NCBI GenBank assembly: GCA_007571305.1 | Contig: RKRR01000066.1 | Location: forward strand, 1-40,933 | Direction: 5' to 3' | Length of the DNA: 40,933 bases | Source: Candidatus Poribacteria bacterium | GTDB lineage: Bacteria > Poribacteria > WGA-4E > WGA-3G | Part shown: one piece after another, positions 1-8,681 of the stretch | Position numbering within the stretch: position 1 is the stretch's first letter | Layout: each line of letters opens with the position of its first letter | Translations under genes and position numbers: made by a program | Notes under the pieces: model-generated | What the model saw: only the letters and a program-made list of their open reading frames with translations | The model's database searches: none | What the model was told of the DNA's origin: nothing

Positions 1-71
1 CTTCTATTATTTATCAAACTCACGTTATACTTCACTATAAATGATCCCAACAACAGGAAAAAAATAAGATA

Positions 72-1760
72 ATGATGGACTTTAGCAATACGCTTAGCGG
101 TACAGCAAGTGTGCAAGTGGAAGCACATTGGGATCCAATCGAAAGTACATCCAATAATTTGCATCGAACAACAGAAGAGAAGTTTAATAGAGCCAAGGCA
201 CAGTGGCGAGAGCCGTTAGATGTGACGTGGGAGCAGTGGTTGAAGGTGTTCAATCCCGGACCTGCACATCCGCTGAAGCACTACAGTACGCCAGATTTCC
301 AAATTTTTCTCCCCTCATTAACCGTCAACGTCGGGGATATCTGGGATCTGGATCCTGAGCGGATGCTCCGGTTTCTTCGACAGTTCCACCCCAGTGCAAC
401 AATAAAATTCCCACGTTATGGTGCCCTTCCAGCGGATCAGACAGAGGCAAAGGCGTGTTTACGGGCACTTTCATCTGAATATGCTGACATCTTTTTTCGA
501 ATTCATGTCCGCTTCATGTTGGATGCATCCATTGATGCTTACTTGATGCCAGCACAATTTGCTGGGCATTTGGTAATCAATCACGATAGCGGAACAATTT
601 GTCAATGGACGTTATCGCTTCCCAATCTCAATAGTAATGTAGGTATCGGGGCTTTTGGCACTCACGATATAGCATTCATTCCTCGCATGGAGCTCTGTAG
701 TTTATCGGAGACGCGCCCAGAATCGATTGCTTGGGAGGCTGCTATCACTGAGGAGGAGGCGAATAAAATTTTTCAGAGAGCGTTCTATAAGTTTGCTGAA
801 ATTGAGTGGACTCCGATTGAAAATGCGGTTAAACTCTCGAAAGCAACGAATCGCCCGATCCATGCGGTGCTTTTATTCGGTGTACTTGACGATGAATCGT
901 GCTGAGGAACGGGCAAAAGTTTGAGAGCGGGTCCGCTCTCCTCACAGAAAATTATTAATTTGCTCAACACGCACTTTGTGAACGTCTGGGTTCTATTGAG
1001 AGAGTTGCCTGAACTACAGACAGGTGCAAAAGGGGCAGCAGCCGGTGCTTTGGCGACAAAACTCCGACTGCATTATTCCGATTCTGTGGACATCCTGACC
1101 CTTACCCCCGAATTGGAAGTAATTGAACATTTGCCCAGTAAGAATTTATTTCATCCGGATTATGGTCTACCTCGCCGCGAGCGGATACCTCGATATTTGA
1201 AATTGCTAACGTCATCTGTGGGTATGGAAGTTAGGGCACAAAAGCCAGGTGCACTTGGAAAACGCGGTCTATCCCGGAGACTTGCTGAAGCATATGAAGA
1301 ATTTGGAAAACCGGCACCTGATTTTTCTACAATAGATTTTGATGGTAACCCGATTTCGCTCCAGCAGTACCGCGGAAAAGTCGTCTTACTCGACTTTTGG
1401 GCGGTCTGGAATGGCTTTTGCATCGGAGAAATGCTGAGGGTCAAAAAGATTTACGATACCTATAAGAATCAGGGATTTGACATCATCGGGGTCAGCCTCG
1501 ACACCAATGAAACGAAGTTACGAAATTACCTTGAAAAAAATAACATCCCGTGGCGGCAGATTTACAGTGGGCGAGAACGGCAGTGTCCGCTTGCACAGGC
1601 GTATGACGTTCGCTCTATTCCAACACGGTGGCTTATTGGTTGGGATGGCAAACTAATCGCCCATGAAGCTAGACACAAATTGATCTCTTCCAAAGGTAGG
1701 GAGGCAGACTTAGAACAGTTAGTGGCAGGAGCAGTGGCCGATAAACCTAAGAATCGGTAA
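72..1760 (+). CDS. Selenoprotein N-like protein fused to a TlpA/AhpC-type redoxin domain (in-frame UGA read as Sec)
   Basis: This is probably one 562-residue protein read through a TGA at 903-905 (codon 278), although it appears as two same-frame ORFs (72-905 and 921-1760). Residues 1-277 hold segments recalled from animal SELENON: MPAQFAG (159-165), FIPRMEL (202-208) and the run-up IHAVLLFGVLDDESC. After the TGA comes GTGKSLRAGPL and then a helix and VNVWVLLRELPEL, again SELENON-like; the human motif from memory is WGALDDQSCUG. Residues about 413-555 are a TlpA/AhpC-like redoxin domain whose CxxC is WNGFC (Asn447, Cys450), so the first Cys is missing. A bSECIS-like hairpin follows the TGA. 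Start: tandem ATGs at 72/75 behind AGGAAA. The family is a thiol oxidoreductase; the bacterial substrate is unknown. No signal peptide is evident. The alternative, a nonsense-disrupted gene, is unlikely because both halves are intact and in frame and the stop falls exactly at the Sec site. Confidence 0.88.
903..905 (+). other. In-frame TGA, predicted selenocysteine codon (Sec278)
   Basis: The TGA lies between the codons for DDESC and GTGK in one continuous frame. It gives the motif S-C-U-G, the redox motif of selenoprotein N. No other stop interrupts the frame from 72 to 1757. Confidence 0.87.
923..940 (+). promoter_or_regulatory. Candidate bacterial SECIS hairpin (SelN-like gene)
   Basis: GAGAGCG (923-929), loop GGTC (930-933), CGCTCTC (934-940): a perfect 7-bp stem. 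The loop begins 24 nt after the TGA and has G at its first two positions. This fits the usual bacterial SECIS rule (apical loop about 16-37 nt downstream of UGA, G near the loop start, element inside the coding region). SelB would bind here. Confidence 0.8.
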
Positions 1761-1827
1761 CCGTGCTCTACCAAAAAAGGGTCGATACACGAAGTTGCTC
1801 AATATTCCAAAGAAAGGAGCACCTCAA

Positions 1828-3078
1828 GTGAAAGTAATTTCGATCTTAGAAACCGTATTGAACTCACTGTTCAGTATCGCTAATGCGGGAGCGGCAGAAC
1901 AAGACGAGGAAAACATCGAAACCTGTACCCAAAACTTGACGGCTATCGGCAAAGCGGTTCAAGCTTATCATCATGAACACGATGGTTTTCCAGAGTGGCT
2001 CTCGGAACTTTACCCGAAATACTTGTCGGATGCCAAACTTTTGTTGTGTCCAGTAGATGAAAAAGGCGGAAAATCAGCTTATCCTATCAATGAAGACCCG
2101 AAAATGCCCGTGAGTTACGACTACCAGTTTCACTCGAAGTATCGAGAAGAGAAAACCGAGGAACGACTCATATATGGAGATGTTATACCGCTCGCTCGTT
2201 GCCGACATCATGAGAGTCAGCCGTTTGAGTGCCTAAACTTAAGTTTCTCCTTTAAGATATATCCCTCAACTGGTATATACACGCCCGAAGAAATGTATGG
2301 GTCTCCCGAAAAAGCCGTTACTGCTTTGGAAGCGGGACTTCAGCGACTGCCGGACTATGCACATTCCTTCTTCTCTGAACGGGCTTCTGAGCTCTATCTT
2401 TCGCTTGTCCGTTGCTACAACGAAGTCGAACAGAAAAAAGATGCTGCGGCTCTCGTCAACCGTTTCAAATCAATCATAAAACCTGATGACCTTAAGGCAC
2501 AATTTGTTCTCGGTGAGATGTTTGAATTAATGAAGCGGTACGAAGAAGCACTTGCAGTTTTTGAGAAACTTGAGAAGCAGGATTTAGATAATTACCGTGT
2601 TCTCAACAAACTCGCTGAGATTCATTGGAGACTCGGTAATTCTAAACTGGCAGAGGAGTATCATAACAAAGCGTATCCCAGCAAGTTAGAATTAATTGGA
2701 AGGCCTGTTCCCAATTTTTCCGCAACCGACCTTGCCGGTAATCCGATTTCGCTGGAACAATATCGTGGGAAAGTCGTCTTACTCGACTTTTGGGCGGTTT
2801 GGTGTGGTTTCTGTGTTTTGGAAATGCCCAACCTTAAAAAGGTCTATAACACCTATAAGGACCACGGGTTTGATGTTATTGGAGTTAGTCTTGACGTTGA
2901 TGAAGCGGAATTACGGGACTACCTGAAGAGAAATGGCATCCCATGGCGGCAAATTTACAGTGGTGAAGGTTGGGATGATCCAATCGTACAGCAGTATAAG
3001 ATTAGGGTGTTCCAGAGCCATGGCTCATCGCCAAAGACGGCACACTCATCTCGCCTGATGCCAGAGGAGCAGCGTTAG
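1828..3078 (+). CDS. Pilin-like (DUF1559-type) + TPR + TlpA/AhpC redoxin protein, C-terminus frameshifted
   Basis: GTG 1828 is chosen because AAAGGAG sits just upstream (an upstream in-frame TTG exists at 1795). From this start the N-terminal third has the CxxNLxxIGxAxxxYxxxxxGFPxxLxxLYPKYLSD...LLCP pattern found in the globular part of DUF1559/pseudopilin-like proteins, here without an obvious pilin signal. A TPR-like helical region follows. The last part is a TlpA/AhpC-like redoxin with an intact WCGFC (Cys326, Cys329), closely related to the C-terminal domain of the preceding selenoprotein. The reading frame breaks at about 3004-3009, so the final strand and helix are replaced by an unrelated 26-residue tail. 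It lies 67 bp behind the selenoprotein gene, suggesting co-transcription and a shared thiol-redox role. The redoxin fold is certain; the N-terminal assignment is tentative. Confidence 0.8.
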   Translation: MKVISILETVLNSLFSIANAGAAEQDEENIETCTQNLTAIGKAVQAYHHEHDGFPEWLSELYPKYLSDAKLLLCPVDEKGGKSAYPINEDPKMPVSYDYQFHSKYREEKTEERLIYGDVIPLARCRHHESQPFECLNLSFSFKIYPSTGIYTPEEMYGSPEKAVTALEAGLQRLPDYAHSFFSERASELYLSLVRCYNEVEQKKDAAALVNRFKSIIKPDDLKAQFVLGEMFELMKRYEEALAVFEKLEKQDLDNYRVLNKLAEIHWRLGNSKLAEEYHNKAYPSKLELIGRPVPNFSATDLAGNPISLEQYRGKVVLLDFWAVWCGFCVLEMPNLKKVYNTYKDHGFDVIGVSLDVDEAELRDYLKRNGIPWRQIYSGEGWDDPIVQQYKIRVFQSHGSSPKTAHSSRLMPEEQR

Positions 3079-3125
3079 AGCGTTTGGTATCGGAAGCACT
3101 CAAGGACACACCTACGAACCAATAG
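3009..3125 (+). pseudogene. Out-of-frame C-terminal end of the redoxin domain (1-bp frameshift)
   Basis: Reading from 3009 in the shifted frame gives VPEPWLIAKDGTLISPDARG and continues to a TAG at 3123-3125. This is the expected redoxin end (compare SIPTRWLIGWDGKLIAHEAR in the upstream paralogue). One G missing from the GGG run at 3005-3007 would restore IRGVPEPWLI. Either a recent mutation or a homopolymer sequencing error explains it. Confidence 0.85.
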
Positions 3126-3382
3126 TCATTATTTACCGAAACGGTGAGGCACCCTAACCTTGCGAACTATAATGTGCAATGTGCGCGGTAATTATGGGAT
3201 TTACTATAAAGGGTTGACTTTATCGAGTATGTGTAATGCTATTTTAGAGTGTTCACGGAACCCAACTGTATCAAGGGCACAGATCCCGTCAAATGAAAGT
3301 AATGTGGAGTAGATTCTGAGTTCATCAAAATACCTTTGTAACCGACAATCAATCAAAAAAGCGGGTATTGCATGCTGAGTTA

Positions 3383-3391
3383 TGCTATCAT
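3383..3391 (+). promoter_or_regulatory. Possible extended -10 promoter
   Basis: TGCTATCAT is an extended -10 (TGnTATCAT) 33 nt before the ATG at 3424. No good -35 is seen. The same TGCTATCAT occurs in a well-formed promoter at 27702-27730. The rest of the 3126-3423 gap holds nothing else recognisable. Confidence 0.35.
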
Positions 3392-3423
3392 AAAGAGCAC
3401 AAAAACTCTGACTGAGGTGATAA

Positions 3424-4248
3424 ATGAAACTTGGCGTATCCACCTATTCTTATTGGCATTTCAAACCTGACCGGGTACCAATTGAGCACGTTATTGAGGA
3501 AGCCGCACGGCTAGAACTTGATGGTATTGAAATTTTACATCAACAGATGGCATCCGAAGCCAACCCGTATCTTCAGAAACTGAAACGACTCGCGTTTGTA
3601 CATGGGCTTGATCTGTACGCGCTCTCCATCCATCAAGGCTTCGTTTCGCCAGACGAAGCAACACGACAAAAAAATATCAATCACACCATCCACTGCATCC
3701 GGTTGTCACACGAGCTCGGTATCCCGTCAATTCGCCTCAACTCAGGGCGGTGGGGGACTGTTCCCTCTTTCGATGAATTAATGAAAACCGAGGGTCAAGA
3801 ACCAGCACTCCCCGGACACACAAAAGACGAAGCGTTTGAATGGGTGATCGCCGCCATAGAAAAGTGTCTTCCAGATGCTGAAAAGTACGGTGTCGTTCTT
3901 GGACTCGAAAACCATTGGGGGCTAACTTGCACACCTGAAGGTGTCAATCGTATTGTCTCTGCGATCAATTCAGACTGGCTGAAGGTGACAATGGATTGCG
4001 GGAATTTCCTTTCAGATCCCTATGAAAAACTGGAACAGATTGCAAATGACGCAGTGCTTGTCCATGCAAAGACCTATTATGGTGGTGGTGAATGGTATAC
4101 GTTAGATTTGGATTATGCTAAAATCGGTAATATTCTAAAAGATGCCGGATTTCAGGGATACATATCTATTGAATTTGAAGGGAGGGCGGATGCGCATATC
4201 GGTGTCCCCCAAAGTGTAGCAATGCTTCGCGATGCCATATCTCAATAG
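3424..4248 (+). CDS. Sugar phosphate isomerase/epimerase (xylose isomerase-like TIM barrel)
   Basis: A 274-residue protein of the AP_endonuc_2 / xylose isomerase-like TIM-barrel family. The start MKLGVSTYSYW and segments DGIEILHQQM, LGLENHWGLT, TMDCGNFLSD, VHAKTYY and GYISIEFEGR are the usual strand ends that supply metal-binding Glu, Asp and His residues. The ATG is preceded by a good GAGGTGATAA ribosome-binding site. Family members isomerise or epimerise sugars, inositols or related polyols; the substrate cannot be told from sequence. It stands alone, with no direct operon partner; the next gene is 159 bp on and has its own leader. Confidence 0.85.
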   Translation: MKLGVSTYSYWHFKPDRVPIEHVIEEAARLELDGIEILHQQMASEANPYLQKLKRLAFVHGLDLYALSIHQGFVSPDEATRQKNINHTIHCIRLSHELGIPSIRLNSGRWGTVPSFDELMKTEGQEPALPGHTKDEAFEWVIAAIEKCLPDAEKYGVVLGLENHWGLTCTPEGVNRIVSAINSDWLKVTMDCGNFLSDPYEKLEQIANDAVLVHAKTYYGGGEWYTLDLDYAKIGNILKDAGFQGYISIEFEGRADAHIGVPQSVAMLRDAISQ

Positions 4249-4366
4249 CAGACTAATCTTTCCTGATATCGGGTCCGGGCAGTTTCTAAAACGGAACCCA
4301 AGCCTGTAACATCGGCTCAGTCGGACTTAAGGGACGCATGCCATGGTTCTAATAGATGTTGTTCCC

Positions 4367-4387
4367 CCGCAAGGCAAAATTAAAAAT
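4367..4387 (+). repeat. Conserved leader element, copy 1
   Basis: CCGCAAGG-cAAAATTAAAAAT lies 20 nt upstream of the PIG-L start. Near-identical copies precede the amidohydrolase at 32095 and the PhyH gene ending at 36695, and one stands without an adjacent downstream gene at 35726-35745. Confidence 0.6.
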
Positions 4388-4407
4388 CCGAAAGGTGAAT
4401 TTAAAAT

Positions 4408-7101
4408 ATGATGAGAGATATTAGAATATCAATAATTTTGGCTCTCCTGTTGCTCGGAATAGTAGGAGGAAATATGACAATGGCAGATACTGGAGAAATG
4501 GCGGGAGCAACGAACGCTTCGGAAACTTGGCGAGCCTTGCAACGCCTACAGACAACCGCCACTGTCCTACACACCGTCGCGCATCCTGACGACGAAAACG
4601 GCGCGTTGTTGACGTGGCTCAGCCGAGCACGCGGTGTCAGAACGGGATTATACTCAACGACACGTGGTGAAGGGGGTGCCAACCTTATCGGACCCGAATT
4701 ATTTGACGCGCTGGGTATCGTGCGAACCGAGGAGCATCTCGCGGCTGTGCGCTACTATGGTATAGACCTCTTTTTCAGCAGTGCTGTCGATTTTGGTTAT
4801 TCCAAGCGACTGGACGAAACTCTGGAAAAGTGGGACTATCAGATGCTTTTGGAAGATATGGTTCGCCTCATCCGTCTCTATCGTCCTGATGTTATCATCT
4901 CTCGATTTCAGGGTAACCGTCAAGATGGACACGGACACCATCAGGCATCCGGGGTTGTAACTTTGGAGGCTTTCCGTGTCGCAGGTGATGCGAATCGATT
5001 CCCAGAGCACCTCGAAGCGGGGCTACACCCATGGCAACCGAAGAAACTCTATATCACGCGTTCCAGATGGAGACGCAGTACTACCGAGACACCTGATATA
5101 CCTGTGCTAAAAATTGATACAGGTGAATATAATGCCTTGTTGGGACTCTCTTATGCTCAAATTGCACGTCAGGGGCTTAGTTTCCAACGTTCACAAGGTG
5201 TTGGTCAGACCCGCGCCTCCAAGGGTTCTGCCGTTACAGAGTTGCGTTTAATAGATACGATCCTTACCGATCAGCGAAAACCCGAAGAGAGTCTCTTTGA
5301 TGGGATTGACACGACAATAATGGGCATGGCGAAGTTAGCAAACACATCTGCCTTGGACGCAGAATTCAAGCAACTTCAGGAGAGCGTTGATGCCGCAGCC
5401 CGTGATTATGATGCCCGGCACCCTTGGTCAGTTGTCCCGCATCTCGCAAGCGGATTAAAAACAACTCGAGGCTTAATTCAAAATGTTCAGCGTATAGACC
5501 TTGATGACAACACTCGATCGCACCTTCTGTTCTTACTTGGAAATAAAGAACAGGAGTTTATGACCGCCGCAAATGCTGCCCTCGGTTTGTCTTTAGAGGT
5601 GCTGGTTCAACCGACAGCGTCACGTTCATCTGAAACCTTTGCCGTCGCAATTCCCGGACAAAAGTTTTCAATCGGGATGCGGATGGTGAATCCTGCTCCG
5701 ATTACAGCTGAACTCGTCAGTGCCTCGCTCAATGCTCCTGATGGCTGGAGCGTCCACCGTGCCCAGGAGGAATCGGATGGAGAAGGCATAACGCCTATAC
5801 AGACAAACGCCCCTATCTCTGTTATATTTCAAGTGGAGGTGCCACGGAATGCAGATTACACGCAACCCTATTGGACCCGTGCGTCTGAGTACCATGATGC
5901 TGTCTATACACTGAAACGCCCAGAATTTCGCTTCCTCCCTTTCGCACCGCCTGAGGTCAATGGTGTTGTAACCTATCGTGTAGATGGAGTAGACTTTACA
6001 CTGACGCAGCCCGCACAAACGGTTTCAATTAACAGACCGTGGGGCGAAAGACGCCGTTTGCTAACGGTCGCTCCTGCTATCAGTGTATCTGTTTCACCGC
6101 GTATCGGTGTGATTCCGATCTCTGAACCCGATGTGGCAAGTGAGGAAACCACATTTACTGCAACAGTGGAGATGCTAAATAACGTAAAGGGCAAAGCAGA
6201 GGGCGTGCTTCGGCTCAAATTGCCAGATGGATGGCGGTCATCACCTGAGAACGAACCTTTCGCTTTCACGCACGAAGGTGCAAGCAAAACGTTTTCTTTT
6301 CAGGTGTTCGCTAAGAAAGTCATAGCCGGCGCGGAATATACAATTCGAGCAGTCGATACATATAGCGGTGAAAACAATACTACCGGTTATCAAGTGATCG
6401 ATCATCCAGATATTGAACCGCGACACCTGTATCACCCTGCTTTCATGACGCTTCGCGGCATTCCACTCAAAGTCCCTTCGGATTTGAGCGTCGGCTATAT
6501 CATGGGGGTAGGCGACAGGGTGCCTGAAGCTCTGCAACAGATCGGTATCGACGTGGAAATGCTCGGTAGAGAGGAGCTCCGCACCGGTGATCTGAGTCGA
6601 TTCGGGACGATCCTCGTTGGTATCCGAGCGTATGCCGTTCGACAGGACCTGATCGCCTATAATGGTAGACTTCTTGATTACGTCTATAAGGGTGGCAACC
6701 TCATCGTTCAATATCAGACCCCGGAATTTGATGCAGCTCCTTTTGGTCCCTATCCGTATACGATGGGCAGACGACCGGAGGAGGTCTCCGAAGAGGACGC
6801 ACACGTAACGATTTTGATGCCAGATAACTCTATCTTTCTTCAGCCCAATCGGATTACAGCGGCTGATTTTGATGGATGGGTCGAGGAGCGCGGTTCTAAA
6901 TTCCTTACCGAGTGGGACGCGAATTATCAGGCACTCCTCACATGCAATGACCGTGAGCAGGAACCGCAGCACGGCGGATTCCTCACCGCGAAATACGGGC
7001 AAGGAACTTACACATACGCTGCTTACGCCTTTTATAGACAACTTCCAGCAGGGGTGGCGGGTGCGTATCGCTTGTTCATCAACATGCTAACCCTTCGGTA
7101 G
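4408..7101 (+). CDS. Exported PIG-L/LmbE-type deacetylase with C-terminal Ig-like and amidotransferase-like regions
   Basis: An 897-residue protein. A hydrophobic signal segment (about 6-22) is followed by a PIG-L/LmbE zinc-dependent N-deacetylase domain: AHPDDE at residues 58-63 and HGHHQ at 175-179 carry the metal and catalytic residues. The PIG-L fold takes only about the first 260 residues. The remainder holds beta-rich NEW3/Ig-like stretches (about 430-650) and a C-terminal region with LVGIRAYAVRQDL and GGNLIVQYQTPEF that looks like a class I amidotransferase-like (ThuA-type) fold. AAAGGTGA precedes the tandem ATG. The large size and signal peptide point to periplasmic or surface removal of acetyl groups from an N-acetylated sugar; the substrate is unknown. 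Reverse-strand ORFs inside it (for example 6241-7041) are shadows. Confidence 0.87.
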   Translation: MMRDIRISIILALLLLGIVGGNMTMADTGEMAGATNASETWRALQRLQTTATVLHTVAHPDDENGALLTWLSRARGVRTGLYSTTRGEGGANLIGPELFDALGIVRTEEHLAAVRYYGIDLFFSSAVDFGYSKRLDETLEKWDYQMLLEDMVRLIRLYRPDVIISRFQGNRQDGHGHHQASGVVTLEAFRVAGDANRFPEHLEAGLHPWQPKKLYITRSRWRRSTTETPDIPVLKIDTGEYNALLGLSYAQIARQGLSFQRSQGVGQTRASKGSAVTELRLIDTILTDQRKPEESLFDGIDTTIMGMAKLANTSALDAEFKQLQESVDAAARDYDARHPWSVVPHLASGLKTTRGLIQNVQRIDLDDNTRSHLLFLLGNKEQEFMTAANAALGLSLEVLVQPTASRSSETFAVAIPGQKFSIGMRMVNPAPITAELVSASLNAPDGWSVHRAQEESDGEGITPIQTNAPISVIFQVEVPRNADYTQPYWTRASEYHDAVYTLKRPEFRFLPFAPPEVNGVVTYRVDGVDFTLTQPAQTVSINRPWGERRRLLTVAPAISVSVSPRIGVIPISEPDVASEETTFTATVEMLNNVKGKAEGVLRLKLPDGWRSSPENEPFAFTHEGASKTFSFQVFAKKVIAGAEYTIRAVDTYSGENNTTGYQVIDHPDIEPRHLYHPAFMTLRGIPLKVPSDLSVGYIMGVGDRVPEALQQIGIDVEMLGREELRTGDLSRFGTILVGIRAYAVRQDLIAYNGRLLDYVYKGGNLIVQYQTPEFDAAPFGPYPYTMGRRPEEVSEEDAHVTILMPDNSIFLQPNRITAADFDGWVEERGSKFLTEWDANYQALLTCNDREQEPQHGGFLTAKYGQGTYTYAAYAFYRQLPAGVAGAYRLFINMLTLR

Positions 7102-7124
7102 GAGAGCACTCCGATTTCCGACTC

Positions 7125-8240
7125 TTACGAAGCATCTTCCCACGGTGCCACACTGTCAACAGGCTGTGGTGCCCGGAAGCGGCTTACGACATCAACAGGT
7201 CTACCGACATCTGACGATTCAATTATCCGTTCGCACACTTCTAATGCGTGCCGCGCTTGCGCGCCGTTACAACGCGGGTTCCGGTCGGATCTGATAGCGT
7301 CCGCGAAATCCGCAACCCCTTTGCCCCAATCTAATCCAGTGAACGCTTTCGGTGGCGAGGGTTCGTCTTGCCATCCGTCTCTGGGAGTAAATTTTTTGAT
7401 GCCACGTCCATCATCGTGTGCTTGAAGAGAGAATCCGCCTGCAGTGCCGTGAATCTCGTAAGGCGGAATTCCAGAGGCGACAGTAAAACTGTGATAGATA
7501 AATCCGTGGGCACCCGCTTTTTGTGGAGCGTCGAATTCGAGCACAGCGAATCCGTGATCCTTCTCATTCACCTCGAATTCAGTGCCTTGACGTGGGCCTT
7601 GGTGTAGGATCCGTTTTGGAACGGCGACCCGCGCGAAACCGTGCACCGTTTTGACCGGTGCAATCATGGTCGTCATTGCAGTAAGCGGATAGGGAGCAAC
7701 ATCTCGGAACGGCCCGGCATGCATGAGAAACGCATCAGCACTCGGATGCCAGTGTTCTAAAGGACCCCCGAAGTTCCCGATCGCTGAAATCACATCACCT
7801 ATCTCACCCTCACGAATGCGTTGCCAGACGTTCTGCTGAACGTAGCCGAGAATCGCCGATGGCGCGCATGCGAGTTTTAAACCCATCGCTTCGGCTGTTT
7901 CCACAAGTTCGTTCGCCTCGTCTGTACGGATAGAAATGGGTTTCTCAGAATAGACGTGCTTCCCCGCCTTCAATGCCGCCAACGAAACCGGATAATGGGA
8001 AATATGCAGCGTCAAATTTACAATCGCCTCTACGTTTGCGTCGTTCAGGACTTCGTCAAGTGATTTATAAACGTGTCCACCGTTTCGCTCTGCCAATGCC
8101 GAGGCGCGTTCCTCATCTTGGTCATAGTAGCCAACCAATTCGATGCGATGTGGGTACGCTTGGCAACGCGGTTGATAGCCTCCTGCGGATATCATGCCGC
8201 ACCCAACAATTACCGTGCGGACTGGAGTCGTATTAGACAT
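7125..8240 (-). CDS. Gfo/Idh/MocA family oxidoreductase
   Basis: A 371-residue NAD(P)-dependent oxidoreductase. The N-terminus VIVGCGMISAGGY is a Rossmann dinucleotide-binding loop; LKAGKHVYSEKPIS carries the family EKP motif with the catalytic Lys; the second half is the alpha/beta substrate domain. The reverse-strand ATG at 8240 follows AAAGGGG. It is convergent with the PIG-L gene (24-bp gap). Members oxidise or reduce sugars, inositols and related compounds; the substrate is not predictable. A second, divergent member lies at 25740-26768. Confidence 0.9.
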   Translation of the reverse strand: MSNTTPVRTVIVGCGMISAGGYQPRCQAYPHRIELVGYYDQDEERASALAERNGGHVYKSLDEVLNDANVEAIVNLTLHISHYPVSLAALKAGKHVYSEKPISIRTDEANELVETAEAMGLKLACAPSAILGYVQQNVWQRIREGEIGDVISAIGNFGGPLEHWHPSADAFLMHAGPFRDVAPYPLTAMTTMIAPVKTVHGFARVAVPKRILHQGPRQGTEFEVNEKDHGFAVLEFDAPQKAGAHGFIYHSFTVASGIPPYEIHGTAGGFSLQAHDDGRGIKKFTPRDGWQDEPSPPKAFTGLDWGKGVADFADAIRSDRNPRCNGAQARHALEVCERIIESSDVGRPVDVVSRFRAPQPVDSVAPWEDAS

Positions 8241-8681
8241 TTAATGTGCCCCTTTCGTTTTTTGCGTAAGTTAAACTCACGGTTGTATTGTATCAAAAGA
8301 GTGCAATTTTGCTATTAACTTTTTTCCGTGTTCTTCTTTCCGTTCAGAGACAGGTTGTCACAGCATCGATGGATAGTCGCGGTATGTGATAGTCGTAGAT
8401 TTTTTGGACAAATTCCGAGATAAATCATAAACTTGACTATTTTTTTTCAATTTTATCAAAAAAAAGTGAAAAAAATGCTCTTTTACTATTAACTTTTTTG
8501 GTTTGGGTGTCATATATAGTACCAAAGTGTCACAAATTGTTTTATGGTATCACACTTCACTGAGTAGATTGTGAGGTGCTTCGGCTCGCACCTGATACAA
8601 TCCCAACAGGATTGCCAACGGACGCAACACACCTTACAAGTTGTTTCCGCAAAGCAATCTCCGAAAAAGAGAGGTTATTTG
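8241..8681. other. Gene-free AT-rich divergent promoter region
   Basis: This is the shared upstream region of the Gfo/Idh gene (reverse) and the exported-protein pair (forward). It contains a direct repeat of CTATTAACTTTTTT (8311 and 8486 areas), T- and A-runs around 8440-8475, a possible TTAACT-18-TATATA promoter (8489-8518), repeated GTGTCA words around 8508-8560, and a hairpin AGGTGC-TTCGGCTC-GCACCT near 8573-8592. No coding sequence is supported here, although an upstream in-frame start for the next gene exists at 8571. Confidence 0.45.

Noticed and set aside
921..1760. Separate gene starting at TTG 921
   Set aside because: It shares the frame of 72-905, has no ribosome-binding site, begins mid-domain, and the TGA before it falls at the SelN Sec site.
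6241..7041. Long reverse-strand ORF (266 codons)
   Set aside because: It lies wholly inside the PIG-L gene, with no recognisable protein pattern or ribosome-binding site; a shadow frame.
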